NCBI GenBank assembly: GCA_023250815.1
Contig: JAHEZZ010000002.1
Span: 1 to 49,263, forward strand
DNA length: 49,263 nt
Direction: 5' to 3'
Origin: Bdellovibrionales bacterium
Lineage (GTDB): Bacteria > Bdellovibrionota > Bacteriovoracia > Bacteriovoracales > Bacteriovoracaceae
Made by a program: the position numbers and the translations under genes. Shown in pieces: positions 16,354 to 25,515 of the stretch (positions within the stretch are counted from its first letter, which is position 1; each line of letters starts with the position of its first letter). A model generated the notes under the pieces. The model ran no database searches and was not told the origin of the DNA. It saw only the letters and a program-made list of their open reading frames with translations.

Positions 16354-17216
16354 ATAAAAGTAATTGGCGCTTTTAAATAAACAACACCATTATTTTCAGC
16401 TTTTGAAAAATTTCCGGCGCAAATATTAATCTGAATACTAGGAAGTAAAAGTCTTGGGGCCTTTAAAGTGGTGTCTCTTTTTTCTCTAAATTCAATATAC
16501 TCATTTTCTTGAGTATCAGTTTTAATATGAATGTTTTTTTCTTTTTCTTCTTTTATTGTCGATTGAAATTTTAAAGGCCGGTTTTCGGGAGCATAATCAT
16601 GTCCGACAAAAATTCTAGTATCATCAGGAAGAGAATATATTTTTGAATGGACAGAATGATATAATGCTCTAGCGGAGCCCTCGGGAAAATCACAACGACC
16701 AGTACCAGAATCAGGCATAAACAGAGTATCCCCTGTAAAAAGAGCATCCCCTATTAAAATAGAACAACAGGCCGGAGTATGTCCTGGAGTAAATATAGTT
16801 TTTATAACAAGAGAACCAGCAGTAACGTTATGATTCTCATCTAGAAGAAGGTCGAATTGCTCAGGATATACATCCAAGTCACTTAAATTAAAAATTTTTT
16901 TAAATACTTTTTGTACTATGGAAATATTTTTTCCAATTGCAACCTTAATTTGGGGATATCTTTTTTTTATACTCTGGGCCCCACTAATATGATCCGCATG
17001 GGCGTGAGTTTCAATAACCAAATGAGGTAAGAGGTTAAGTTCTGCAATTTTTTGATAGATTACTCTAAGGGATTTTTCACTGATAACACCAGAGGCCTGA
17101 TCATAATCTAAAAGGGGATCAAGAATAACAGCGTCTCTAGTGATCTCATCCCACACTAAATAAGTCAGTGTCGAAGTCTCATGATCAAAAAATTCATTTA
17201 CATTGATCTTGTTCAT
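16350..17216 (-). CDS. MBL-fold persulfide dioxygenase-like (Blh/ETHE1-type) hydrolase
   Basis: The protein has about 288 residues from ATG 17216. Metal-binding motif THAHADH is followed by FTPGHTPACCSILIGDALFTGDTLFMPDSGTGRCDFPEGSARALYHSV and a final VGHDY. This is the pattern of the beta-lactamase-hydrolase-like/ETHE1 group, which oxidises glutathione persulfide with a mononuclear iron. The ORF can be extended to TTG 17300, but that would overlap the SEC-C tail of the gene before it. No rhodanese domain is fused. The last 60 residues (from IHIKTDTQENEYIEF) form an extra tail. Confidence 0.82.
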   Translation of the reverse strand: MNKINVNEFFDHETSTLTYLVWDEITRDAVILDPLLDYDQASGVISEKSLRVIYQKIAELNLLPHLVIETHAHADHISGAQSIKKRYPQIKVAIGKNISIVQKVFKKIFNLSDLDVYPEQFDLLLDENHNVTAGSLVIKTIFTPGHTPACCSILIGDALFTGDTLFMPDSGTGRCDFPEGSARALYHSVHSKIYSLPDDTRIFVGHDYAPENRPLKFQSTIKEEKEKNIHIKTDTQENEYIEFREKRDTTLKAPRLLLPSIQINICAGNFSKAENNGVVYLKAPITFI

Positions 17217-17235
17217 TTTGTTGCCACAATCAGAA

Positions 17236-17721
17236 TTAAGCCCCACAACATTTTTTATATTTTTTTTGTGAACCGCATGAGCAAGGATCATTTCTTCCAA
17301 TTTTTGGAGTGGCCCGTTTCACTTGGCCCCTTAGAATTTCACCATCGAAGAAGTACCATCTTCCATCCGTTTTTCGAAAGCTGGCCTTTTCATGATGCTC
17401 CATTTTACGACTTTCAATTTCATAGATACACAAAAACTCAACAGTCCCTACATTATCGGTCTTCCCACCTTTCTCTGTTTTGATAATATTTAGCCCAAGC
17501 CATTTTGAATGCTTCGACCAAGCGGAGATCTCTTCTTTATTAACTTCCTTCCGAGTATCAGGATGGTGACTATCGTAAATATATTCAATATCACCCTTGC
17601 TAAAAGCGCTGTATCTCGATCGCATCAACTCAAGAGCAGTTTCTGGAAATCTTTTATGATCTAAAAATTGACTGCAACATTCTTTAAAAACTTTATCTGA
17701 TCCACAAAAACATTTTTCCAT
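17236..17721 (-). CDS. YchJ-like protein with two SEC-C motifs
   Basis: Cysteine-rich SEC-C zinc motifs lie at both ends: [13 protein letters not shown] at the start and [13 protein letters not shown] at the end. Between them is a domain of about 110 residues with [20 protein letters not shown], typical of the YchJ/UPF0225 family (NTF2-like fold). The start ATG 17721 has GAGGGA upstream and is preferred to TTG 17733. The C-terminal SEC-C motif occurs in SecA and binds zinc, hinting at ribosome or protein contacts. The gene sits 8 bases after the methyltransferase and 19 before the MBL gene. Confidence 0.85.
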   Translation of the reverse strand: MEKCFCGSDKVFKECCSQFLDHKRFPETALELMRSRYSAFSKGDIEYIYDSHHPDTRKEVNKEEISAWSKHSKWLGLNIIKTEKGGKTDNVGTVEFLCIYEIESRKMEHHEKASFRKTDGRWYFFDGEILRGQVKRATPKIGRNDPCSCGSQKKYKKCCGA

Positions 17722-17729
17722 ATTGTCCC

Positions 17730-18461
17730 TCAAAATCGATAAAGATATTCTCGAAACTCACAATTCATCTCATCATAATGTATCTTACTTTCCAAGAGTC
17801 GGTTGGAAATAAAAGTAAAATGAGGCCTTAAAAGATTGAGGTAAAACTTTTGAGTTCGAGAATAGGCGTAGGTATCAGTGAAGCCATTATCTTCTTTCAT
17901 GCGTAAATATTCTAAATTGGTAGGCACTGTTAAATATAGAAATTTAACCCGTTTTGCAATAATGGGAATAACAATTTTTAACTCTTTTAAATCTAAATAT
18001 TGAAAAACTGAAGTACAAACGGCCAAATCAAATACTTGATTTAAATAATGTGAATTCTCACACCAACTTTTAATATCGGTATTGAGAATTTTAAATTTCA
18101 TATTTGCTGAAGGCACTTTGATATTTTTCTTGGCCTTCTTAAAGGCCATTTTCGAAGGCTCAATGGCGAGAGCGCAATGGGGTTTGAACTCGGCAATTAA
18201 TGCGTCAAAAAAAAAACCTAATCCTGTGCCTAAATCGAGAATGCTATTAATTTCCACTTGGTCTAATTTAAAAAGAAGTGAAAGATAACGACAATGGATT
18301 CGTTTATTACCGATAGCATCCATCTCTTTGGGTTTGGAATAATAAGTAGGCCAATACTCTGATTCAAATGATCTGGTTTTGAGATTTTTCTGACTCAAGA
18401 CGATTATCCAAAAAAATTTGTGATACCCTAAAAGTATGTCAGATTTATTAGGAACAAACAA
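17730..18461 (-). CDS. Class I SAM-dependent methyltransferase
   Basis: A Rossmann methyltransferase core is seen: motif [16 protein letters not shown], the acidic residue in [10 protein letters not shown], a motif near LNTDIKSW and the post-II segment [18 protein letters not shown]. The upper start (18461) would overlap the divergent gene at 18436. TTG 18398 ([10 protein letters not shown]) is a plausible later start, so the N-terminus is uncertain by about 20 residues. The substrate is unknown. Confidence 0.78.
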   Translation of the reverse strand: MFVPNKSDILLGYHKFFWIIVLSQKNLKTRSFESEYWPTYYSKPKEMDAIGNKRIHCRYLSLLFKLDQVEINSILDLGTGLGFFFDALIAEFKPHCALAIEPSKMAFKKAKKNIKVPSANMKFKILNTDIKSWCENSHYLNQVFDLAVCTSVFQYLDLKELKIVIPIIAKRVKFLYLTVPTNLEYLRMKEDNGFTDTYAYSRTQKFYLNLLRPHFTFISNRLLESKIHYDEMNCEFREYLYRF

Positions 18462-19203
18462 ACAAAAAAAAGTCTATAAAGGGGCCTTTGAATATAAACG
18501 CGATGGACTGGTTTATTGCGATGAAACCTTTGAAGTTTTTAAAGATACTAAAGAACTGACAATGATTTTTAAATCAGAATTAATCTCTAGAGTAAGCACC
18601 GGTGAGTTGTTAAAAATTTCAGTAGAATATGTTTGCAACAAAGATTGGGTGCCAACAAAAGTAAGTATTAATAAAACCTTAGGAAGAGAATTCATAGAGG
18701 AAATATATAAATTAGACAGCAAGGCAAATAGCTTAATTTATCAACTAAAAAGCAAGCACTCAAAAGAAAAAATGAGTATTAACATCCCCCCTCGCTTTCA
18801 TATTCATACTCCCTGTGCCGCTAGCAGTATGGTATTTATCCTTTCCAAAAAATTCGATTCCATCGGCAACAATATGTATTCGATTTACTACAGTGAAAAT
18901 AATTGGAGTTATGAAAAACCGATTGCCAATAAATCAGTGATCCTAAAAAAAGCGGGACTAGGAGCGGAGGAAATTCTTATTAATGGAAGTAAAGTTCAAG
19001 CGATAAAATACCAGATGCTGGATAATCAAGTTGAAGATAAGAATTCAAAAGACAAAAAAGAAAATAAACCGGCATTTTTATCTATTTATCTCAGTCGGCA
19101 TGTATCCATCCCCTACCGTATTGAACAAGATGAAAACAATAAAATTGAAATTAAGTTTTTAAATGATCTCCAAGAGGAAGAAGAAACTGACGATCTAGAA
19201 TGA
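18436..19203 (+). CDS. Hypothetical protein
   Basis: It encodes 255 residues, without signal peptide or membrane helix. The first 180 residues look beta-rich (YKGAFEYKRDGLVYCDETFEVF..., SVEYVCNKDWVPTKVSINK...). They are followed by a Lys/Asp-rich linker (VEDKNSKDKKENK), a short conserved-looking strand (LSIYLSRHVSIPYRIEQ) and an acidic tail (LQEEEETDDLE). I recognise no family. It is divergent from the methyltransferase and converges on the helicase gene with a 9-base overlap. Confidence 0.6.
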   Translation: MSDLLGTNKQKKVYKGAFEYKRDGLVYCDETFEVFKDTKELTMIFKSELISRVSTGELLKISVEYVCNKDWVPTKVSINKTLGREFIEEIYKLDSKANSLIYQLKSKHSKEKMSINIPPRFHIHTPCAASSMVFILSKKFDSIGNNMYSIYYSENNWSYEKPIANKSVILKKAGLGAEEILINGSKVQAIKYQMLDNQVEDKNSKDKKENKPAFLSIYLSRHVSIPYRIEQDENNKIEIKFLNDLQEEEETDDLE

Positions 19204-22188
19204 AGAGAAATGTTCTATCTGACTTTCGCCTAAAATAAATTGCAACGACAACTCACAAGCATCATGCAAATTCTCTTGATAAATAGAATAAGGGTAAAGT
19301 TGCTCGGTAAATTGCTTTAAGGTCCTCTGGTTCCACTTCTTTAATCGAGCATCAGTGATTATAACACAGCCTGAATCTTCAGTGGTTCTAAGCAATCTGC
19401 CAATCTTTTGCAAAAGAGAGCGAGATCTATAAGCTAAAAAATAATTGCAAAACTCTTGGCCAAAATTTTTTTCATAAAACTCACGCCGTTTCTCTGTGAT
19501 GATATCTTGTCTTAGATCCGGAACTTTATCAATGTAGACGAACTGCAGAGCATTGCCGGGGATATCAATTCCCTCGCCAAAGGATTCCATCCCAAGAAGA
19601 ATACCACAGTCTGTTTTCTTAAATTCCTCAACCACATTAATTCCCATGCCTTGAATAAACAAAGGAATGTCATTGCCAATATTTTTTAAAAGTCTTTCCC
19701 TTGCCTCTTCAAAACGCATTTTAGAAGAATAAAGAAGCAGCGATCTTCCATTAATTTTTTTAATTAGCGGTATAATCTCTTTAAGCGTTTTTTCCACAAA
19801 TAAAGAATCGTATAAAGGTGGAACATCGGAAGAAAAATAAACTCGGCATTTTTTTTGATAGTCATAAACGGAGGGCAGGGAAAGCATTGATTTAAACCTT
19901 TTTTCTGGAGGCAAAAAGATATGGCCAATGGCCCAATCGATGCCTTGATTTTGCCATTTATTATTAGCACCACCAAGGGTTGCTGAAGTAAAAACGACTG
20001 ACAAAGATTTTTGCAGAACTTCATCATGCATTATTTTTCCCACATTAATAGGAATAGAACAAAGTTCTGGCCCGTCTTGTTCGTGATAGCGAAAGACAGA
20101 AATCCATAAATCTTTTGGACTTAGGAAACTATTAATCGTGGAAAGAGTCTCTTCTAACTTTTCAAAAAAACTATTAAATCTGGCAAAGGCCAAAATAACA
20201 TTTTCTTCTTTCTCTCCTTTCACTTTTATTTTATTTTCAAAATCACAGGCGACCAAAAATATCTCTTTTTGCCAAGTCGTTAGGATCGCAGAAATACTTT
20301 GAATACGATTTATAAATGAAACCATTAAACTATCAGTAAACTCAGGGACTCTACCTTCTGTCCCTTGAGCAATAAATAATTCATTCCAATATTGTTCGCT
20401 ATATTTAGGCCTTTTTTTAATCATTTCAATGCCTAAAGAAATCATTGCTTCAAGATGACTTGAAATATCTTGTACCCAATATCTCAGTTCACTTTGCAAA
20501 TGACTAATTGTCTCTCTTCCTTTTTCTAAGTCTTCGCTAAAATATGAAATCAAATAATAAAGTGAACCTAGAGCATTGCCATTTTGCACAGTCTTAATAA
20601 TTTGATCGATTTCTCTGTCGGTCAAAACTTTGGTAAAGGCCCTTGTCGCCTCACCTTCTAATCGATGGGCCTCGTCCACAATAATTCGTGACGGGCGAGG
20701 AATACCTTTGGGCCAAGTCAGCATCAAGGCGTGATTGCCAATAATCACGTCGGCCTCTTTGGCCTTTTTTATTCCGCTAATATAGGAACAGCTGGACTTA
20801 AGAGGGCAGCGGCCACCAACACAAGAGCGAAAATCAACGGCCAACTCTGAAGAAAGGGCGGAAAATTCTTTCCACTTATAGCGCAACACCTGAGGAGTAT
20901 TGTCCCTTGTAATCTCGAGCCCCCAATTGGCCTCTTTAAAAAAAAGCATTTCAAAAAAAATCCAAGAAAATTTTTCGCTATCATCAGTGTCTTTGGAAAA
21001 TAATCCTCCAAATTCCACCATTTTTTCTTTTTGTTTTGATCTAAAAATTAATTCACAAAAATGATTTTGAGTTCCTACCAAGACAGCAACTTTTAAATCA
21101 GAGGATGAAAGAATTTTCTTAACTTTCGGTATATCTTTTTCATAGGCTTGATGCTGAAGCGCCTTGGTTCCAGTGCTAATCAAAATCTGTTCTTTAGAAT
21201 CTTGATTATAAAGAATACTGGGAATGAGATAGGCCAAAGTTTTTCCAGTTCCAGTAGGCGCCTCTATTAAAGCATGAACCTCATTTTTAAAACTTTGCCC
21301 CACTCGTAAGGCCATTTGTTCTTGACCAATTCTGTACTGATAACCTGGTAAAAAATGTTGAATATATTCTTCGTCTTTTAAAATACCCTGAACACTCGAA
21401 GTGGAAAATTCTGAATCTTGGTATTTTTTCTCACTAAATTCATTGCCAATTTCATTCTCTCTTTTGGATTTATTATTTTTAAGTAAACTGATGCAATCAA
21501 ATTGAATGGCTTCTTCAATTTCGCTTATTTCTTGTATTGAAATCCTAGAAAATTTTGCCCACCAATGATCCTTTAAATTGTAATTTTCCCACATCGATTG
21601 CAAACTAAAATACCAACTCCTATCATTTTGAATTTTTCTTAATGTCAAAAGCAAAACTTTAAGCAAATCCAAAGAATCTTCAAGCCCTCTATGATCTTCC
21701 TTTTCTTTAATCCCCAATTCAGAGATAAATGACTCTAAAGAAAGTGAATTCTTTTCCGGATTTAACATTCCTAAAAAATCAATACTATCGACGAAAACTT
21801 GTTTTTTAGAAAACTCTTGAGATAAAAAAGAAAATTCAAAATCTTTATTATGAGCAATGAGAGTTGCCCCTTCCAAATCGTGCAGATGTTCACAGACCTT
21901 GCTCCACTCTGGCGCCAATTTTAAATCAATAGAAGTAATCCCGGTTAATTTTTGGATAAATTGAGAAAGAGGTTTAACTTCATCTTCAAAGGGCCGACCT
22001 TTTTGCGGGTAGCGCACCAAAGAAGAAAATTCTTTTATTTTTCTAGTACCCTCAAATAAAATATAACCGACGTCTATAATGGAATCGACGCTGGGATTTA
22101 TGCCAGAAGTCTCAATATCAATAATCGCCCAACGCCCAAGCTCGCTAGTCATTTTTCTATTTTCAATCTCAGAGTGAATAGTTACCAT
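19195..22188 (-). CDS. dinG: DinG-family helicase with N-terminal DEDD exonuclease domain
   Basis: The protein is 997 residues long. Residues 15-180 form a DEDD exonuclease (IIDIETSGINP, LIAHNKDFEFSFL, DHRGLEDSLDLL). The helicase part has Walker A IEAPTGTGKT, GNHALML, DEAH in IVDEAHRLE, and motif VI-like SLLQKIGRLLRT. Four cysteines fit the XPD/DinG iron-sulphur site: NHFC near 377, then CVGGRCPLKSSC near 456-467. Such enzymes unwind DNA 5'-3' and resolve R-loops or damaged forks. Neither ATG 22188 nor ATG 22152 has a good Shine-Dalgarno. It is divergent from the gene at 22228. Confidence 0.9.
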   Translation of the reverse strand: MVTIHSEIENRKMTSELGRWAIIDIETSGINPSVDSIIDVGYILFEGTRKIKEFSSLVRYPQKGRPFEDEVKPLSQFIQKLTGITSIDLKLAPEWSKVCEHLHDLEGATLIAHNKDFEFSFLSQEFSKKQVFVDSIDFLGMLNPEKNSLSLESFISELGIKEKEDHRGLEDSLDLLKVLLLTLRKIQNDRSWYFSLQSMWENYNLKDHWWAKFSRISIQEISEIEEAIQFDCISLLKNNKSKRENEIGNEFSEKKYQDSEFSTSSVQGILKDEEYIQHFLPGYQYRIGQEQMALRVGQSFKNEVHALIEAPTGTGKTLAYLIPSILYNQDSKEQILISTGTKALQHQAYEKDIPKVKKILSSSDLKVAVLVGTQNHFCELIFRSKQKEKMVEFGGLFSKDTDDSEKFSWIFFEMLFFKEANWGLEITRDNTPQVLRYKWKEFSALSSELAVDFRSCVGGRCPLKSSCSYISGIKKAKEADVIIGNHALMLTWPKGIPRPSRIIVDEAHRLEGEATRAFTKVLTDREIDQIIKTVQNGNALGSLYYLISYFSEDLEKGRETISHLQSELRYWVQDISSHLEAMISLGIEMIKKRPKYSEQYWNELFIAQGTEGRVPEFTDSLMVSFINRIQSISAILTTWQKEIFLVACDFENKIKVKGEKEENVILAFARFNSFFEKLEETLSTINSFLSPKDLWISVFRYHEQDGPELCSIPINVGKIMHDEVLQKSLSVVFTSATLGGANNKWQNQGIDWAIGHIFLPPEKRFKSMLSLPSVYDYQKKCRVYFSSDVPPLYDSLFVEKTLKEIIPLIKKINGRSLLLYSSKMRFEEARERLLKNIGNDIPLFIQGMGINVVEEFKKTDCGILLGMESFGEGIDIPGNALQFVYIDKVPDLRQDIITEKRREFYEKNFGQEFCNYFLAYRSRSLLQKIGRLLRTTEDSGCVIITDARLKKWNQRTLKQFTEQLYPYSIYQENLHDACELSLQFILGESQIEHFSSF

Positions 22189-22227
22189 GCTGTATAAGAA
22201 CTCAGATTGTACCCAAAGTGATTAATT

Positions 22228-22617
22228 ATGGAACAATTAAATACCGCCCTTCTTTTTCAAGTTCAGTCTACGGTCATAGTGATTATCATGTTTGTGGGAC
22301 TCTACTGGCGAAGAAATAGAAAAAAACATGTACCTGCAATGCTCACTGTTATCATTTGGGATATTTTACTCGTTTTGCAGATTGAACTAAATCGCGGAGC
22401 GGTGGCAAAAGCGGTAAAAGTCGTTAGCAACCGTATGATTTTAAATATACACGTGGGACTTGCTCTTTCTACCGTTTTAATTTATTTCGCCATGCTGTAC
22501 ACGGGGGGAAAAGTGTTAAAAAATAATCTCAGCTATCGCAAGAAACATAAATGGCTCGGTCTTCTCACCGTGACATTACGCCTCTTAACTTATATGACTA
22601 GTTTTTTTGCAGCATAA
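22228..22617 (+). CDS. Small four-helix membrane protein, DUF420-like
   Basis: It encodes 129 residues with about four hydrophobic helices. The pattern LNTALLFQVQSTVIVIIMFVGLYW, a basic loop with His (RKKHVPAMLT), NIHVGLALSTVLIYF and a final KKHKWLGLLTVTLRLLTYM resembles the DUF420/CtaM group linked to cytochrome oxidase assembly, in which spaced histidines may bind heme or copper. The match is a judgement from layout, not a firm one. It lies 15 bases before bolA on the same strand. Confidence 0.5.
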   Translation: MEQLNTALLFQVQSTVIVIIMFVGLYWRRNRKKHVPAMLTVIIWDILLVLQIELNRGAVAKAVKVVSNRMILNIHVGLALSTVLIYFAMLYTGGKVLKNNLSYRKKHKWLGLLTVTLRLLTYMTSFFAA

Positions 22618-22632
22618 TAATATGAGGATTCC

Positions 22633-22863
22633 ATGGATTTTGAATTAGTAAAAAAGCTTATTATTTCACAAATTCCCGACGCTGAAGTTGAAGTTTCTGA
22701 TATGACAGGAACCCGCGATCACCTTGATTTAAAAATAACCAGTGATGTGTTTAAAGGAAAAGGGCTACTGGCACAACATCGTTTGGTGATGGATATTTTA
22801 AAAAAATCTTTTTCAGAAGATTTGCACGCAGTTCAAATTAAAACACAAGTTAAAACTTTATAA
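22633..22863 (+). CDS. BolA/IbaG family protein
   Basis: The protein is 76 residues long, the size of a minimal BolA domain. It shows MDFELVKKLIISQIPDAEVEVSDMTG, LDLKITSDVFKGKGLLAQHRLVMDIL with the conserved His-Arg, and a final AVQIKTQ strand. BolA-like proteins bind a [2Fe-2S] cluster together with CGFS glutaredoxins. The very next gene is such a glutaredoxin, 10 bases away, so the two proteins very likely act as a complex in iron-sulphur trafficking. GAGG precedes the ATG. Confidence 0.9.
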   Translation: MDFELVKKLIISQIPDAEVEVSDMTGTRDHLDLKITSDVFKGKGLLAQHRLVMDILKKSFSEDLHAVQIKTQVKTL

Positions 22864-22873
22864 GGGAGATTTT

Positions 22874-23239
22874 ATGCCATTTAATGTCTTAGAAAATACG
22901 GTCGGGGGAAAAAATGTAGAGCTTCCCGCTGGTTCAAATTTACAAGATCAAATTAAAAAACTGATCGCCTCTTCGCCAGTTTTTCTTTTTATGAAAGGCA
23001 CTCCTGATTCACCGATGTGTGGATTTTCTGCCAATGTCGTACGTATTTTAAACGACCAGCAAGTGTCCTTTAATTCATTTGATATTCTTTTAAATGGAGA
23101 AGTTCGTCAGGCGGTAAAAGATTTTTCAAACTGGCCAACTTATCCTCAGCTTTATATTAAAGGTGAACTCATTGGCGGAAATGATATTGTTATGGAAATG
23201 TTAAAAACTGGGGAACTAAAAAAAGTTCTTGAAAACTAA
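22874..23239 (+). CDS. grxD: Grx4-family monothiol (CGFS) glutaredoxin
   Basis: It encodes 121 residues with the family sequence FLFMKGTPDSPMCGFSANVVRIL. The CGFS site is near residue 50, followed by NWPTYPQLYIKGELIGGNDIV for glutathione binding. These proteins carry a bridging [2Fe-2S] cluster. A short N-terminal extension (MPFNVLENTVGGKNVELPAG) precedes the domain. GGGAG lies before the ATG. The end overlaps the convergent FAD oxidoreductase by 24 bases. Confidence 0.92.
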   Translation: MPFNVLENTVGGKNVELPAGSNLQDQIKKLIASSPVFLFMKGTPDSPMCGFSANVVRILNDQQVSFNSFDILLNGEVRQAVKDFSNWPTYPQLYIKGELIGGNDIVMEMLKTGELKKVLEN

Positions 23240-24436
23240 TTTTTCTCCCTGCACATTAATCGCCAACATCTTTTGAAAGACACTGGGAAACTCGTTTAAA
23301 AACAAAAAAACAATTTTTTTTATCAACTTTGATGAAGAAAGAAATAAAACAAAAGAGCAATGGTTAACCGTCAAATCTAAATTTCTTTTTCGTTCTTCTT
23401 CAAAATAGCAAAAACACTCATCGATATTTTTAATTTTATCATTTTGATATTCTTTTAAGGCCTTCAAAAGAAGTTGGCATTCATTAAAAGCGCTCGCCAA
23501 TCCCTCGCCCGTTATCCCATCATAAAAAGAAAAGCTGTCGCCCAATAAACAAATCTTTCCCAAACTACCTCTGTTGCTTTTTAAGCCCATCGGGCCAAAA
23601 ACTAAAAAGTCATTTAATGAAATGGCATTCTTCAGCTTTTCTTTTAGTGAAGGAAAATATTTTAAAAAAATTTCTGAGTCACTGCCGGGTTTCATCTGTT
23701 TGGCATTAAAAAGCCAAGTAATTCCAATTTTATCCGAAGACAGTGGAGTAATATAGGCCTCAATCCCATCACCCCAAAGAACCTCTACTTTGTTGCTCCA
23801 TGGCCTTATAGTGTAATGTTCCCTGGCCCCTAAACGGAGTGGAAATTCCCCCTTTCTTTTTAAAATCTGAGGGTATAATAATTGACGTTTAATTTCTAAT
23901 TTTTGTTTAAGTAACGAGCTATGGCCATCACAAAGCAGAACCAAGTCTGCTTCAATTATACTCATAACGTTTGAGTTATTAGAAACGGATTGCTCAGTCA
24001 TAAAAGTAACAAAAGGGCGCACCCCTGTCTTAATATCGACAACCTTCGAGGATGTTTTGATGACAACGCCAGAATCTCTTGCTTTATTAAAGAGTAATTG
24101 AGAAAGCACAGTTCTTTTTATTCCCATTCCTCGTGAATTTTTGGGGAATTTACCTTCCAGGCAAATATTTTGATGAGCAAAATTAATACCTTCAAAATAA
24201 TAATAATTATTTTTATCATTTAAAAAATTTTGATCTAAAATATTTTCATCTTTTAAAAAATCTACCGCCCGAGGCATCAGCCCTTCGCCACAAACTTTAT
24301 CAACTGGAAATTTTTCTTTTTCTAGGACTACAACTTCTTTAATTATTTTAGACAATAAAATAGCGGCCACTAAACCGCAGGGCCCCCCGCCAATAATTAC
24401 AACTTTTGAAATTTTATCTTGCTCCTTGCTGGTCAT
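23216..24436 (-). CDS. FAD-dependent oxidoreductase (geranylgeranyl-reductase-like)
   Basis: The protein has about 406 residues from ATG 24436 (GGAG 4 bases upstream, 1 base after the PKS stop). It has an N-terminal dinucleotide fold VVIIGGGPCGLVAA, then EKFPVDKVCGEGLMPRAVDFL, and the second FAD motif CLLGDSFSFYDGITGEGLASAF. This is the geranylgeranyl reductase/aromatic-ring hydroxylase group. A family A repeat at 23956-24003 adds about 16 residues (TEQSVSNNSNVMSI) just before the strand EADLVLLCDG without breaking the frame. Operon position suggests that it modifies the polyketide made by the PKS. Confidence 0.82.
   Translation of the reverse strand: MTSKEQDKISKVVIIGGGPCGLVAAILLSKIIKEVVVLEKEKFPVDKVCGEGLMPRAVDFLKDENILDQNFLNDKNNYYYFEGINFAHQNICLEGKFPKNSRGMGIKRTVLSQLLFNKARDSGVVIKTSSKVVDIKTGVRPFVTFMTEQSVSNNSNVMSIIEADLVLLCDGHSSLLKQKLEIKRQLLYPQILKRKGEFPLRLGAREHYTIRPWSNKVEVLWGDGIEAYITPLSSDKIGITWLFNAKQMKPGSDSEIFLKYFPSLKEKLKNAISLNDFLVFGPMGLKSNRGSLGKICLLGDSFSFYDGITGEGLASAFNECQLLLKALKEYQNDKIKNIDECFCYFEEERKRNLDLTVNHCSFVLFLSSSKLIKKIVFLFLNEFPSVFQKMLAINVQGEKLVFKNFF
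23956..24003 (-). repeat. Family A repeat inside the FAD oxidoreductase gene
   Basis: The plus strand TTATACTCATAACGTTTGAG then TTATTAGAAACGG...CTCAG aligns with the copies at 45845 and 26159. Its hairpin is less perfect than the 45845 copy. Translated in the host gene frame it gives TEQSVSNNSNVMSI, matching TEFSVTENSNVMSI in the methyltransferase at 45291. Confidence 0.75.
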
Positions 24437-24437
24437 T

Positions 24438-25505
24438 CTACTCCATTCTAAAAAGTGAGGCCTCTGCACAAAAACCAGGGCCCATGGCCGTTCCTAGGCC
24501 CATCTGGCCAGACTTAAAATAATTTTTAAAGACTTCATCCAAAATAAGCAAAACACTAGCGGAACTTAAATTTCCATAATTCTCAAGCAGAGAATAACTC
24601 AAATGCAATTCTTTTGAAGTAATACCTAGACCTTGCTCCATACCCTCAAGTACTTTTGGCCCTCCGGGATGAGCAACATAAAATGCAAGATCTTTAATCC
24701 CCAAATGGTGTTGCTCCAAAAATTTTATAAGAAAAGGCGAAACTTTTTCTTTTGCCACTTGAGGGACCTCTTTTCCTAAAACTATTTTAAGTCCAGTATC
24801 AATAAAATCCCAACCCATTACTCTTTGAGTGTTAAAATAAAAGTCGCTTGCACCGCTAATCCATTTAATTTTTTTTATATTAGAATTTTTAGCGAGAGGG
24901 TGCAGATCCCCCACCATACACATGGCGCCAGAACCATCGGCAAAAAGTCCGGTAGAAACCCAATTGGCCACAGAAAAATCATCAAATTGAAAAGTCAGGG
25001 TACAAAGTTCTGTACAAAATAAAACTCCAACAGAGTGAGGATGGCCTACAAGATACTCGGCCATAAGGTTGATACCCGCCATACCCCCGAGGCAGCCTAG
25101 ACCAAAGAGGGGCATTCTTTTTATTGATGGTTTAAAATCCATGGTATTTAAAACTCTGGCATCAAGACTTGGAACTGCCAGACCAGTAACCGTAGAACAC
25201 ATTATAAAATCAACATCCAAGGCCTTGAGATTTGTCTCTTGTAAAACAGTTTTAACTGCCTCGCTAGAAAGTCTGGTGGCCACTTCAATAAATTTATCAT
25301 TTTTATCAGAAAGCCCATTAAGTCGGCCATATTCAATAAGAGGAATCGCCAAAAATCTTTTTTTAACACCTACATTTTTATGAAGTTCAGCGACACGATT
25401 AAAGTGGCCCCTTCTTTCCCACATCGCTTTAATGGCCTCGATAATTTCAAGTTGAGTATGCTCGTTTTCTGGAAGCGCTTTGGAAGTAGAAACGATATAA
25501 GGCAT
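24438..25505 (-). CDS. Type III polyketide synthase (chalcone/stilbene synthase family)
   Basis: It encodes 355 residues with the full catalytic triad: Cys138 in FGLGCLGGMAG, His279 in VAHPGGPKVL and Asn312 in ENYGNLSSASV. DARVLNTMDFKPSIKRMPLFG before the Cys is characteristic. Such homodimers extend an acyl-CoA with malonyl-CoA; bacterial members often make alkylpyrones or alkylresorcinols. AAGGG precedes the ATG. It lies between a YceI-like gene (10 bases) and an FAD oxidoreductase (1 base), so the three probably form a small biosynthetic operon. The product is not predictable from sequence. Confidence 0.92.
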   Translation of the reverse strand: MPYIVSTSKALPENEHTQLEIIEAIKAMWERRGHFNRVAELHKNVGVKKRFLAIPLIEYGRLNGLSDKNDKFIEVATRLSSEAVKTVLQETNLKALDVDFIMCSTVTGLAVPSLDARVLNTMDFKPSIKRMPLFGLGCLGGMAGINLMAEYLVGHPHSVGVLFCTELCTLTFQFDDFSVANWVSTGLFADGSGAMCMVGDLHPLAKNSNIKKIKWISGASDFYFNTQRVMGWDFIDTGLKIVLGKEVPQVAKEKVSPFLIKFLEQHHLGIKDLAFYVAHPGGPKVLEGMEQGLGITSKELHLSYSLLENYGNLSSASVLLILDEVFKNYFKSGQMGLGTAMGPGFCAEASLFRME

Positions 25506-25515
25506 TAGGGGCCCT

